A DNA stretch of 64,000 bases from CAUZIB01 sp963578805 (GCA_963578805.1 CAUZDY010000002.1:75962-139961), one strand, 5' to 3'. Positions 1-8,988 are shown, counted from the first letter of the stretch. The notes: generated from the sequence alone by a model not told the origin. Made by a program: numbers and translations.

Positions 1-158
1 TCCGGCAGTCCCTCCGGATCCAGCCACGGCTCCAGGACCCTGACTTGGGAACCCGAGCGCAGCGGGCCGTCATGCACCGCGGCGCGTTTGGAGAAGCTAT
101 GACGTGGCTCGAAATCCACAGTGACGATGACGTATCCCTCGGAAGGTGGAAGGCGCAC
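1..158 (-). CDS. Hypothetical protein, 5' part, cut by the window edge
   Basis: An open minus-strand frame runs off the left edge. After a TAA at 165-167 it reads RQVRLPPSEG, then YVIVTVDFEPRHSF and VRVLEPWLDPEG, which has the composition of a real protein and the C/G-rich third positions of the neighbours. The most upstream usable start is GTG at 156-158; a second GTG at 117-119 has GAGGGA about 15 bases before it, so the start is uncertain. It lies about 105 bases downstream of the rhomboid gene on the same strand and may be the last visible member of that operon. I do not recognise the family from some 50 residues. Confidence 0.5.
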   Translation of the reverse strand, partial: MRLPPSEGYVIVTVDFEPRHSFSKRAAVHDGPLRSGSQVRVLEPWLDPEGLP

Positions 159-264
159 CTGGCGTTAGGAAAACCCGAACAGTCGGTTGTCAAACGGCGG
201 CGGCGGCGACCGAGACGTCGAAAGGGAAAGACCCCGGCCGGGTCGTAACTCGTCGGTCGTGGGT

Positions 265-1098
265 CTACTGCTGACCAAGGAGGACGCCGGTCACGCTCAC
301 GAACGAAAGCCCAATGCCGACCGCCGTCAATCCGATCAGCAACAACGCCGTAACAATGATGCCAGTACTCTCTCGACTCTCGTCGCTTAACCCCAGGAGT
401 TGGCCTGCAACCCACCCGCCGGCGAATCCACCAGCGTGAGCCCAGTTGTTGACGCCCGGCATGATGAAACCGAAGAACCCTAGGATGAGCGCCCACTGCC
501 ACAACTGAGCGGACATCATCGAGTTGCCTCGCCGGCGTCCATAGACAATGAGCGCGGCGAGTAGTCCGAAAATCCCGCCGGACGCCCCGATGGTTGGGGC
601 GCCGCTCATCACGTTCGAAACGTAGAACCCGGTAGCGCCCGAGACGTTGAACAGCACGAAGGTTCGGGCCGGTCCGTAGACGTCATTTGCCGTTGGGGCA
701 AGATTTCGCACCCACATCATGTTGAAAAAGATGTGAAGCAGTCCGCCATGCAGGTAGTTTGCCGTGAGCAGCGTCCACCACCATCCCAAGCCCCACGCCA
801 CACCACCGGTCATCCCCAACTGGTAGAGGGCGCGGCTGCCCGGCGACAGAAAGGACAGCATGCCCCCTCCAGACGCCAGCGCCTCGGGCTGTAACAGAAG
901 GGCCACGGCATACAGCGTGACGCAGGTCATCAGAATCAGTGAGACCAGGTCTAACCGGTTACCCATCAGTCGCTGGAGGACAGGGGCAAACCCGAAAAGG
1001 CCAGGGTGCCAGGCACCACAGTACGGACAGCTTGGCTCATTGATGCCGACCAGTTTGCCGCAGTGGGCGCAGAGCAACGACCCCTGTGTCTGGCGCAT
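265..1098 (-). CDS. Rhomboid-family intramembrane serine protease with N-terminal zinc ribbon
   Basis: A 277-residue membrane protein. Near the N-terminus two CxxC pairs (CAHCG and CPYCG) form a zinc-ribbon-like head. The membrane part then shows the rhomboid signatures: an HGGLLHIFFNMMW segment, the GASGG motif with the catalytic serine in a glycine-rich membrane helix, and NNWAHAGGFAGG, which carries the partner histidine. The catalytic dyad therefore looks intact, and it would cleave membrane substrates within the inner membrane. I chose ATG at 1098; an in-frame TTG 15 bases upstream is the alternative and neither has a clear ribosome binding site. It follows serC by about 60 bases on the same strand, so it is probably the distal gene of the M23-DUF1015-serC operon. 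Substrates cannot be inferred. Confidence 0.9.
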   Translation of the reverse strand: MRQTQGSLLCAHCGKLVGINEPSCPYCGAWHPGLFGFAPVLQRLMGNRLDLVSLILMTCVTLYAVALLLQPEALASGGGMLSFLSPGSRALYQLGMTGGVAWGLGWWWTLLTANYLHGGLLHIFFNMMWVRNLAPTANDVYGPARTFVLFNVSGATGFYVSNVMSGAPTIGASGGIFGLLAALIVYGRRRGNSMMSAQLWQWALILGFFGFIMPGVNNWAHAGGFAGGWVAGQLLGLSDESRESTGIIVTALLLIGLTAVGIGLSFVSVTGVLLGQQ

Positions 1099-1159
1099 GG
1101 GGTAAGGGTACAACGGAGAAGGTCTGGAGTCGGAGATCTTCGGTCTCGGGTCGGTTTGT

Positions 1160-2275
1160 CTATCCGTTCACGCGGGCGAACTCATCCATGAAGTCGACAA
1201 AGGCGTCCACGCCCGCCTCAGGAAACGCATTGTAGATCGACACCCTAAGACCACCGACCGACCGATGCCCCTTGAGTCCGACGAATCCTGCGCCGCTGGC
1301 CTCCCTGACAAAACGTCTCTCAAGCTCTTCATCCGGCAGGCGGATCGTCACGTTCATCAGCGAACGGCTCTCCGACTGGGCCGTGCCCCGGTAAAAGGCG
1401 CTGCGATCGATCGCGGAGTATACCTTCTGCGCCTTTCGTTCGTTGCGGATCGCCATCGCGTCAAGGCCTCCGTTGGCCAACAGCCACTTCGTCACCAAAC
1501 CGACCATATAGATCGCAAAGACGGGCGGTGTGTTGTGCAGGGAACCGCTGCTCGTATAAGTCGAATACCGCAGCGTTGTCGGTACGGTTCGGTCAATGCT
1601 CTCCGCGAGCTGAACCAGATCATCGCGCACGAGGACGAGCGTAACCCCCGCCGGCCCCAGGTTCTTCTGGGCACCGCCATAGAGTAGTCCGATGCCATCC
1701 TGTACCAGATTAATAGGGCGGCTGAAAATATCTGAAGAGGCGTCAACAACGAGAGGACGGTCCGCGGTCTCTGGCATCTTGGACCACTGAGTCCCGTAAA
1801 TCGTGTTGTTGGAGGTGACGTGCACGTACGCCGCATCGGTTGACAGCTGCAACTCAGACGACTTTGGCACGCGGCTGAACTCCTCGTCCACGGTACTCGC
1901 CGCGATACGGACGGTCCCGAAGCGCTCGGCCTCCTGGGCGGCCTTCTTCGCCCAAGAACCGGTGACGACGTAGTCCGCCGTCGCACCAGTCGCGAGGAGA
2001 TTCATCGGCACCATGGCGAACTGCTGGGTGGCACCGCCTTGCATAAAGAGCACATGATAATCGCCTGGTAGTCCGGCAAGCTGCCTGATATTCGCCTCCG
2101 CCGTCTCGATGATTTCGGTGAACGTCGACGACCGGTGACTGATCTCGAGCACCGACATCCCGACGCCAGGCAGAGTCAGGAGGTGACGGCGAACCTCCTC
2201 AATCACCGGTTCAGGAATCACGGCCGGACCCGCTCCGAAGTTGTAGACCCTGTTCGATTCGGAGGAGTTTGTCAT
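1160..2275 (-). CDS. serC: Phosphoserine aminotransferase
   Basis: A 371-residue class V, fold-type I PLP enzyme. It converts 3-phosphohydroxypyruvate and glutamate to O-phosphoserine in serine synthesis, and can act in pyridoxine synthesis. The N-terminus YNFGAGPAVIPEPV and the segment MSVLEISHRSSTFTEI are typical of SerC. FMQGGATQQFAM follows, and the PLP lysine lies in GGAQKNLGPAG near residue 204. Length matches the family (about 360). The gene starts 14 bases after the DUF1015 gene. A serC-DUF1015 pairing is common in several phyla, where DUF1015 often accompanies serine synthesis genes. No serA or serB is present in this window. Confidence 0.97.
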   Translation of the reverse strand: MTNSSESNRVYNFGAGPAVIPEPVIEEVRRHLLTLPGVGMSVLEISHRSSTFTEIIETAEANIRQLAGLPGDYHVLFMQGGATQQFAMVPMNLLATGATADYVVTGSWAKKAAQEAERFGTVRIAASTVDEEFSRVPKSSELQLSTDAAYVHVTSNNTIYGTQWSKMPETADRPLVVDASSDIFSRPINLVQDGIGLLYGGAQKNLGPAGVTLVLVRDDLVQLAESIDRTVPTTLRYSTYTSSGSLHNTPPVFAIYMVGLVTKWLLANGGLDAMAIRNERKAQKVYSAIDRSAFYRGTAQSESRSLMNVTIRLPDEELERRFVREASGAGFVGLKGHRSVGGLRVSIYNAFPEAGVDAFVDFMDEFARVNG

Positions 2276-2289
2276 TGTGTCTCTTGGGA

Positions 2290-3519
2290 TTAGATCAGAT
2301 GAATGAGTAAGCCATCGCGAAGTTTAGGTTCGAACCAGGTCGACTTAGGGGGCATGATCGCGTCGGCGTCCGATACGGTCAACAGTTCGTCTGTTGTCAC
2401 GGCGGCGAGTGAGAACGCGACGGCTGCGGCACCCGAATCGACAAGCTGCTTCAGCGCACCGGTGCCGCGCACCCCTCCGATGAAGATCATACGCGGGTCA
2501 GTGCGGACATCGGCAACCTGCAGCATGGGCCCGATGATCTGATCCTGCAACCGCGCAACATCCAAACCGGTCACCACATCGCGCGATGGGAGCGTGGGGT
2601 CCACGCTCAGGTCAACATCATGCCATCGTCCGGCGAGGTACATCGAAATCTGGCCCTTCGATGGAGCAGGCTCAATCAACGGCCGAACTGGAAACCGAGT
2701 CTTCACGGCATCGAGAAATTCCTCGCTGGTCAGACCGGCAAGATCGGCGACCGCACGATTGTAGGGAAGTATTCGTGTTTCGGAATCTGGAAATGCCACG
2801 CCGAGGAAATAGCAGGCCTCTACCTTAGGGTCGTGGTGACTGGCGGACGCGAGCGCGGTGCGAGCTCGTGCCGCGCTCGCGATCCGATGATGGCCGTCAG
2901 CGATATACAAGCGTGGAACCTCGGCAAAGGCCTCGACGGCCGCCTTCTCCTCTTCATCTGTCAGACGCCACAGTGTGTGGCGTACACCGTCCGACGCAGT
3001 GATGTCGAACAGTGCATCACGCTGGCAGACTCGAGTCTTCACCGCGTTCACGTCCACCATCGCCCGATAGGTCAGAAACACGATCCCGCTCTGAGCCCCC
3101 AAAGCAAGAAGATGACGCGTCCGGTCGTCCTCCTTGTCGGGTCGGGTCCGCTCGTGCTTCTTGATTACGCCCCGATCGTATTCATCAACCGAGTAGCACC
3201 CGGCCAATCCTGTCTGCTCGTGAGAACCATCCTGGAGCCGGTAGAAGTAGAGTGACGCCGTATCCTCAACCACCAACGGCGCTTCGGCCCGCAGAATCTC
3301 CAGACGGCGAGCAGCCGTGTGATACACCGCCTCGTCATAGGCGTCTGTTGCCGGATCGAGATCGATCTCGGCCCTGGAGACATGCAAGAAGCTCAGAGAA
3401 TTTCCGGCGGCCAAGTCGAACGCCTCCGACCTCGAGACGACGTCGTACGGGACAGCCGCTACGGCAGCTGCCGCTTCTGGCACGGGACGGAGCGCGTGAA
3501 AGGAGCGGACGAGAGCCAC
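2290..3519 (-). CDS. DUF1015 family protein
   Basis: A cytoplasmic protein of 409 residues matching the DUF1015 (COG4198) family of unknown biochemical function. Recognisable pieces are the N-terminal RSFHALRP, the AVPYDVVS motif, HERTRPDKEDDR, and LYIADGHHRIASA with its conserved GHHR. The start is best taken as GTG at 3517-3519, which overlaps the stop of the upstream M23 gene as TAGTG, a one-base overlap implying translational coupling. A longer reading frame exists but would run some 45 bases into the M23 gene. The protein starts immediately before the conserved RSFHALRP segment, which supports the short form. Its place between a peptidase and serC supports an amino-acid link, but the reaction is unknown. 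Confidence 0.9.
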   Translation of the reverse strand: MALVRSFHALRPVPEAAAAVAAVPYDVVSRSEAFDLAAGNSLSFLHVSRAEIDLDPATDAYDEAVYHTAARRLEILRAEAPLVVEDTASLYFYRLQDGSHEQTGLAGCYSVDEYDRGVIKKHERTRPDKEDDRTRHLLALGAQSGIVFLTYRAMVDVNAVKTRVCQRDALFDITASDGVRHTLWRLTDEEEKAAVEAFAEVPRLYIADGHHRIASAARARTALASASHHDPKVEACYFLGVAFPDSETRILPYNRAVADLAGLTSEEFLDAVKTRFPVRPLIEPAPSKGQISMYLAGRWHDVDLSVDPTLPSRDVVTGLDVARLQDQIIGPMLQVADVRTDPRMIFIGGVRGTGALKQLVDSGAAAVAFSLAAVTTDELLTVSDADAIMPPKSTWFEPKLRDGLLIHLI

Positions 3520-4790
3520 TACTGCGCGAGTGCCAGGTCGCGTGGGAGGGAAAGAGGCGAGCACAAACGCTCCCGCGCCCGGTCACGAACTTCGATGAAC
3601 GCTGGAAGGTGCTCTTCTGGAATCGGGTCGCCGGGCGGAAAGTTTCGGTGTTCGAGCAGGGGATTAACGAAGACGCCGCTTTTCCGGATGCGGTAGTCAA
3701 GGTGAGGACCGGTCGCCAACCCCGTGGAACCCACGTATCCAACCGTCTGCCCCTGGACGACACGGCTCCCTGGACGCATACCTTTGGCGAAGCGAGACAA
3801 ATGCAGATAGTACGTCTCGTACCCATTGGTATGACGGAGCCGAACCATGTTCCCGGACCCTCCACTGGCAGTCGCAGAGACGACACGTCCGTTCGCGACC
3901 GCGATCACCTGGGTGCCGGTTGGCGCACCGTAGTCAACGCCGAGATGCGGTCGGTTCGTCCCTAGGATCGGATGGAGACGACGATACGAGAACCTCGAAG
4001 TCACTCGTGGCTCAAAACGGAACGGCGAGCGAAGGAAGAGCCGCTTAAGTGACCGACCATCCGCGTCGTAGTACAGAGACTGGTCGTCGCCCGGAAGGAC
4101 AAATTTAAAAGCTTGAACCGTTCTGCCGTCGTTATGAAACTCGGCCGCCACAATCTCGCCGTAGTCAGAAAACACGTCCTCTCGATAGTATTTTTCGAAC
4201 AACACATCGAAGCGGTCGCCCCGGCGAAGGTCGTTGTTGAAGTCAATCTCACCGCTGAGCACTTCGGCCATTAGAATCGCCAGATTGACGTTCTCTCCGA
4301 CGTCGTCCAACGCCGCCGATAACGATGAATTCCGCTCGTCGATGAGGCCGCGGGCAGCCACTTCCGTGCGCTCCTTTACATATAGCACCCGCTCGGCTTC
4401 GAACAACCCCTCCGCATCCGTCGCAGAATCGACCCTCAGAAACTCGTCGTTGTCGATGTGATACTCGAACCGGCGAAGAACACCGTCGTTGCCGACCACG
4501 AGCCGGTATGGGTTGCCAGCTCGGATGCGTCGAGGATCAAACACCGGCCGAACGGCCTCGACAAAGTGGTACACGAAGGTTCCGTCAAAGGCGTGGGCAT
4601 CGAGTAACCCGGCCAGCGTGGCCTGTCGCGGAACGACGTTCTCAACGACTCGTTCGTCGACTTCCAGCACGATGTCTGAGCCGTTCCAGACCGAGACCGG
4701 AAGCGGGATCTCCTGAGCACACCCAACCCCCAACATGGTTGCCGCAAGCCATGGTAGTAATTCGTACAAATCTTTGCGTCTATTGGGCAT
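3519..4790 (-). CDS. M23-family metallopeptidase (murein endopeptidase-like), exported
   Basis: A 423-residue exported protein. The N-terminus carries a hydrophobic segment ending GVGC-AQ near residue 24, so it may be a lipoprotein, though the lipobox is imperfect. Residues about 40-250 form an OapA/MepM-like region. The C-terminal LytM/M23 fold has HLGVDYG (H282, D286), YLHLS (H330) and GPHLDY (H363). The usual motif at the last site is HxH, but here it reads HLD, so the final zinc ligand would be Asp or the enzyme is altered. The protein extends about 40 residues past the fold. Such enzymes cut peptidoglycan cross-links in the periplasm. It is the first gene of the operon with DUF1015 and serC. 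Confidence 0.9.
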   Translation of the reverse strand: MPNRRKDLYELLPWLAATMLGVGCAQEIPLPVSVWNGSDIVLEVDERVVENVVPRQATLAGLLDAHAFDGTFVYHFVEAVRPVFDPRRIRAGNPYRLVVGNDGVLRRFEYHIDNDEFLRVDSATDAEGLFEAERVLYVKERTEVAARGLIDERNSSLSAALDDVGENVNLAILMAEVLSGEIDFNNDLRRGDRFDVLFEKYYREDVFSDYGEIVAAEFHNDGRTVQAFKFVLPGDDQSLYYDADGRSLKRLFLRSPFRFEPRVTSRFSYRRLHPILGTNRPHLGVDYGAPTGTQVIAVANGRVVSATASGGSGNMVRLRHTNGYETYYLHLSRFAKGMRPGSRVVQGQTVGYVGSTGLATGPHLDYRIRKSGVFVNPLLEHRNFPPGDPIPEEHLPAFIEVRDRARERLCSPLSLPRDLALAQ

Positions 4791-4925
4791 ACGAAGCCTA
4801 GGAGTCTACCACAGCCCTACAGTCACCCAAGGAGAAGCCGCGACTACGCTGGCTCCAGTAACCGGTGGTACGGCTAGCCAATAGGCCAAGGCACGCTTGG
4901 CGAACTCAGCCACCTTTTCTCGTAT

Positions 4926-4955
4926 TTGATAGGCATTTCCTACAACTTTTATAAC
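4926..4955 (+). promoter_or_regulatory. Sigma70-like promoter facing into the selD fusion gene
   Basis: TTGATA at 4926-4931 and TATAAC at 4950-4955 are separated by 18 bases (17 if TTATAA is used). This is a good match to a vegetative promoter inside an AT-rich patch of the 210-base gap between the M23 and selD genes. It points rightward, antisense to the 3' end of the selD fusion, and no plus-strand gene follows. It may be a chance match, or it may drive an antisense or small RNA. Confidence 0.3.
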
Positions 4956-5002
4956 GTGCCACATGGGGTTGCAAGTTGTGAACCGAGCATGACTCACACA
5001 TC

Positions 5003-7273
5003 TTATCTCTCAACCGTTATCGGGGCGTCTGGGTCGCACTGTGGCACGATTTTTCCGACCGCTGCTGCGTCCAGATACCCATGCGTCCGCAGCGCCATCA
5101 GACAGGATTCCACGTGTTCGGCGGGGACGCTTACAAGCAACCCCCCGGCGGTTTGAGGGTCGAACAACAGCGGATACGCGGAAGCAGACCGGACATTATC
5201 GTGGTTGGCCACGGCGCGGCGAAGTCGAATATTGTGCGGCTGGAGTGAGCTTAAGAAACCCGCCCGAGCTGTTTCCGCTGCGCCGGTGAGCAACGGGATC
5301 GACGACAGGGAGAGTCTGGCATCCACCCGTGACGCTCGGGTCATCTCCAGCAGGTGTCCGACCAACCCGAACCCGGTAACGTCCGTACAGGCTGTCGCAC
5401 CGTGTCGTCGCACACAGATGCTGGCCTCCCGACTCGACTGAGTCATCGAGTGAATCGCATCGTCAATCCACCGGCCCTTTGCCCGTAACCGCATGTGGGC
5501 GGCAAACAGCGTTCCCGTTCCAATCGGCTTCGTGAGAATCAACCGGTCTCCAGGACGCATGCCACTCTTGCGAAGTAGGTGGCAGGGGTCGGCTGTCCCG
5601 CTGAGGCTCAGACCGAGCTCCATCTCGAGCCCTTCCTTTGTGTGGCCACCAACCAGGGCGGTCCCCGCCTCGTTGAGCACTTCGACCACCCCCGTGAGGA
5701 GCGCTTCCAGTTGCTGCTCCATCTTCTCTTCGGGCGCAACCGAAACCGTGGCGATCGCCAGCGCGGTGCCGGGCTCGGCCCCCATGGCGTAGATGTCTCC
5801 CAGGCAGTGATGAGCGGTGATACGACCGAACATGTAGGGATCGTCGACGATCGGGCGGAACGCGTCGACGGTGCGTACCGCGACCATACCGGCCGGTACC
5901 TTTTCGACCGAGGCGTCGTCCGGGCACTCCAATCCCACGATGACATCTTCGCGGACGACCGGACTCAGACGAGACAGCACCCGGTCGAGGACGGTTGCTC
6001 CCACTTTGGAACCGCACCCGCCGCACCGCATGGCCACCGACGAGAGCGCTTCGACCACATCGGGCGCGGCCAGCCGCGAGAGATCGGGGCGTGACGCAGT
6101 CCCACTCGCGTCCATGTTGGGCAGGTCGCTAAACCTCTTCATGAAGCGGCGGTCGATCCAGTCCTTCCACCGCCACACCCACCGTCCCTCAAACGCCCAC
6201 CCACCCCGTGACGCGACCGCGTATCGGTCGCCGGTACTTATCAGACTGAGGAACGCACGCTGAGGCCTAAACGGCTTCAGCGGTCTCCGGTGCAGGGTGC
6301 GTCTGAGATTCGCCTCAAGCGGCTGGCCTTGACGCACTGCAAACACGCCGGCCTTCTCGCGAGGGTGGTTAACCATGGCCGCAATGTCGCCGGCGGCGAA
6401 GACCTCCGGATGCGATGTCGACCGCAGTGTGTCGTCGACAATAATAAAGCCTCGATCGTCCACATCCAGACCAGCTGTCCGAGGCCACCCCTGAGCACCC
6501 GCTTCGGTCGCCCATATGATCTCGTCGAGCGGGTGTCGAACTCCGCCTTCGGTCTCGAGCCCATCGGCGTGAACCTCAACGACACGGCAGCCGAGATGGA
6601 CCCGAACACCCCGTTCTTCGAGAACGCGGCTGAACTTGGCTCGTACGAACCGTGCGTGCGTCGGTAGCACCGTCTCTGTACTGCTGAAGAGATGAAAGTC
6701 AGGCGCCTGTCCCTGACGCTCATCGGACGACGAAGACCCTTGTAAGGCATACTGAATGGCCAACGTCAGCTCAATCCCGGCGGCGCCGGCACCGACGACG
6801 CCGATTTTCAGATTGCCTGGCTGCTGGCGCACACGCTCCCGAAGGCGCTCCCACCGGCTAACGAGCGCAGAAATCGGTTTGATCGGGACTACATGCTCAG
6901 ACGCCCCATCCACCCGCTGAATCGGTGTTGCGCCGATGTCAATCGACACCACATCGTACGAGACGGGTGGTCGGTGTCGACAGAGCACTCGACGGTTGAC
7001 GGGATCTAAACCAACCGCCTCGTCATGGTAGAAGCGCGCTCCAGCGAACATCGCCAGCCGACCCAAATCAATATGCACATCATCAAACTGATAGTGACCA
7101 GCGATCAGTCCCGGCAGCATCCCGGAATAGGGCATGTCGATGTCCTTCGCGATGAGGGTCACCCGGACACCTGGCATGGGGTTCATTCCAATCCGCTTGA
7201 GGACGATTACATGGCTGTGACCGCCACCTACGAGAACAAGATCCTTGAGCACCGGAACTTGTGAATCGTTCAT
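5003..7273 (-). CDS. selD: NDH-like FAD oxidoreductase fused to selenide, water dikinase (SelD)
   Basis: A 756-residue two-domain fusion. Residues about 10-370 are a pyridine-nucleotide-disulfide oxidoreductase of the NDH-2 type: LVLVGGGHSH binds FAD, IGVVGAGAAGIEL is the second Rossmann motif, and VFAAGDIAAM is the C-terminal FAD motif. Residues about 400-756 are SelD, which makes selenophosphate from selenide and ATP; RCGGCGSKVG contains the cysteine and lysine (C420, K423) equivalent to the catalytic pair of E. coli SelD. The ATP-binding region (DDASVEKV, ALVGGHTKEGLE) and the DPQTAGGLLVS end are present. Such fusions are known in cyanobacteria and other bacteria; the oxidoreductase is thought to supply reduced selenium, but this is unproven. 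It overlaps the upstream aminotransferase by ATGA. No selA, selB, selC or mnmH lies in the window. Confidence 0.93.
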   Translation of the reverse strand: MNDSQVPVLKDLVLVGGGHSHVIVLKRIGMNPMPGVRVTLIAKDIDMPYSGMLPGLIAGHYQFDDVHIDLGRLAMFAGARFYHDEAVGLDPVNRRVLCRHRPPVSYDVVSIDIGATPIQRVDGASEHVVPIKPISALVSRWERLRERVRQQPGNLKIGVVGAGAAGIELTLAIQYALQGSSSSDERQGQAPDFHLFSSTETVLPTHARFVRAKFSRVLEERGVRVHLGCRVVEVHADGLETEGGVRHPLDEIIWATEAGAQGWPRTAGLDVDDRGFIIVDDTLRSTSHPEVFAAGDIAAMVNHPREKAGVFAVRQGQPLEANLRRTLHRRPLKPFRPQRAFLSLISTGDRYAVASRGGWAFEGRWVWRWKDWIDRRFMKRFSDLPNMDASGTASRPDLSRLAAPDVVEALSSVAMRCGGCGSKVGATVLDRVLSRLSPVVREDVIVGLECPDDASVEKVPAGMVAVRTVDAFRPIVDDPYMFGRITAHHCLGDIYAMGAEPGTALAIATVSVAPEEKMEQQLEALLTGVVEVLNEAGTALVGGHTKEGLEMELGLSLSGTADPCHLLRKSGMRPGDRLILTKPIGTGTLFAAHMRLRAKGRWIDDAIHSMTQSSREASICVRRHGATACTDVTGFGLVGHLLEMTRASRVDARLSLSSIPLLTGAAETARAGFLSSLQPHNIRLRRAVANHDNVRSASAYPLLFDPQTAGGLLVSVPAEHVESCLMALRTHGYLDAAAVGKIVPQCDPDAPITVER

Positions 7274-8463
7274 AGGGGCGCTGACTCGCTTCCGTTGGAA
7301 AACGACAATATTCGTCGCGCGGCGGATTCGAACAGGTATGGTTCGGGCAATAAGCTGATCACCAGGAACGCCTCTTTTTGAAAGTCGAAGAAATATCCGG
7401 GGTACACCAGCACGTGGGCGCGTTCAAGCAGATCAAGGGTCAGACGTTCCTCCGAGTCTGTCGCCGGTACTCGCATGACAGCGTACCACCCCCCTTCCAC
7501 CGGCACTAGGTCCGCTGCCGGGTGGTTGCGAACGAGACGGGCGAGACATGCGTGATTCTGTCTGACCCGGGCAGCGATCTGTCTGGTCACGTGTCGGCCG
7601 TGGTCGAGAAGCGCGTCCAGCGCGAGCTGCACCGGCGTTGCCACAGAGAGGTACGTGTCATAGATCAGATCGAGCCTCTCGAGCGCCGTAGACACCTGGA
7701 CGCCCGGTCCCGTCAACACCACCCATCCCAGTTTAAGCCCCGGGAGCCCCATCGCCTTCGACAGCCCGCCAAGCACGAACGTGAGCACGGCCGGGTCTTC
7801 GTCCAGCACGCTCGGACCACGACCCGACAACGTCAACGGATAAAAGCCGAAGACCTCGTCGACGATGAGCGCAAGCCCGTGCTGGCGGCAGAGCGCAGAG
7901 ACCTCGCGAAGCTCATCGCGAGAGATGAACGACCCGGTCGGGTTATTCGGATTGACGATGACCACCGCACGGGTCCGTGGTGTCACGCGGCTGCGGAGCG
8001 TAGCGATGTCGAGCTCCCATCTTGTATAAAGGTCGAGGGTATACGGAACGGACACGACCGACTCAAGGCGGGTCAGATACTCCAGCAGCGGGTAGCTCGG
8101 TCTCGGGATCATCACTTCGTCTCCCGGATCGCAGAGCAGCTTAAACAGCAGTCCGTAGGCTTCGCTCGTACTTGTGGTCAGTACGACCCGCCGGCTGTCA
8201 ACATCCAGGTCGTGCCGACGGAGATACGACGCGACGGCTTCCCTGGCGGACGCAAGACCGAGCGACTCTGGGTGATAGTCGCGTCCATCGACACAGTCAA
8301 ACGGGTGCCTCAGAGCCGACGGATAGTCGAGCCCGACCTGGGTTGGGTTGGACACCGTCAAGTCGATGATAGGCGTGCCGCACACCTCAAGACGTGCGCG
8401 CGCCTCAGTCAACCGATTGCAAGCGATCCGCTCTGGAACTCGCGAAGAAAACGACGGGTCCAT
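7270..8463 (-). CDS. Class I/II PLP-dependent aminotransferase
   Basis: A 397-residue fold-type I aminotransferase. After the start it reads FSSRVPERIACNRLTEA, then IIDLTVSNPT. It has the VNPNNPTG motif, VDEVFGFYPL with the PLP-binding aspartate, and GGLSKAMGLPGLKLGW with the Schiff-base lysine about residue 236. The substrate cannot be told; relatives are annotated as aspartate, alanine or aromatic aminotransferases. I chose ATG at 8461-8463 because the FSSR...NRLT alignment begins there; an upstream GTG would add 19 residues. Its TGA overlaps the ATG of the selD fusion by four bases, so the two are translationally coupled. A role in selenium or sulphur amino acid metabolism is suggested only by that coupling. 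Confidence 0.9.
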   Translation of the reverse strand: MDPSFSSRVPERIACNRLTEARARLEVCGTPIIDLTVSNPTQVGLDYPSALRHPFDCVDGRDYHPESLGLASAREAVASYLRRHDLDVDSRRVVLTTSTSEAYGLLFKLLCDPGDEVMIPRPSYPLLEYLTRLESVVSVPYTLDLYTRWELDIATLRSRVTPRTRAVVIVNPNNPTGSFISRDELREVSALCRQHGLALIVDEVFGFYPLTLSGRGPSVLDEDPAVLTFVLGGLSKAMGLPGLKLGWVVLTGPGVQVSTALERLDLIYDTYLSVATPVQLALDALLDHGRHVTRQIAARVRQNHACLARLVRNHPAADLVPVEGGWYAVMRVPATDSEERLTLDLLERAHVLVYPGYFFDFQKEAFLVISLLPEPYLFESAARRILSFSNGSESAPL

Positions 8464-8661
8464 TCCAGTGAAAGAATAAGCCGAAAGTCTACGGCTCACG
8501 ACGAACGGCACGCCGGGCACCGGGACTCGGGCCTTCTGTGTGACAGGATGCCTCCAAGAGGGTAGGCGGGCAGCATGGCAAGCAACACTGATGCAGTCGA
8601 TACAGGCCGCTGGTTTACAATGGTGAGAACCTGAACGGCGAAAGTCGAGAAAAGGAACGTG

Positions 8662-8988
8662 ATGTCAGAGAACACAGCTACCCTCACCGACGGTAACTTC
8701 GACGAATCAGTAATCAAGTCGTCGATGCCTGTCCTCGTAGATTTCTGGGCAGAGTGGTGTGGCCCGTGCCGAATACTTGCTCCTACGGTCGACGCGTTGG
8801 CGACGGTCTACGATGGGAAAGTTACGATCGGAAAACTAAACGTCGACGACAATCCGAATACTGCGATGCAGTTCGGTGTGCGTTCGATCCCGACACTATT
8901 ACTCTTCAAGGGTGGGGAAGTCGTCGAATCGGTCGTCGGTCTCACCGACAAGGCGCGGCTCCAAGCCCTGCTCGATAAGCACGTATAA
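8662..8988 (+). CDS. trxA: Thioredoxin
   Basis: A 108-residue cytoplasmic thioredoxin with the redox motif WCGPC in FWAEWCGPCRILAP, followed by KLNVDDNP, the cis-proline SIPTLLLF and GGEVVESVVG. All landmarks of the thioredoxin fold are present and the length is standard. The start is ATG at 8662, set by AAAGGA at 8651-8656; a GTG immediately before it would give one more residue and is less likely. It is a single gene reading away from the divergent aminotransferase-selD pair. It should reduce protein disulfides using NADPH through a thioredoxin reductase not found here. Confidence 0.97.
   Translation: MSENTATLTDGNFDESVIKSSMPVLVDFWAEWCGPCRILAPTVDALATVYDGKVTIGKLNVDDNPNTAMQFGVRSIPTLLLFKGGEVVESVVGLTDKARLQALLDKHV

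Noticed and set aside
7522..8565. Plus-strand frame of 347 codons opposite the aminotransferase
   Set aside because: It is the reverse complement shadow of a gene with complete PLP-enzyme motifs; composition is Arg-rich and there is no ribosome binding site or family signal.
8496..8717. Minus-strand frame overlapping trxA
   Set aside because: Mostly antisense to thioredoxin and its leader; no homology signal.
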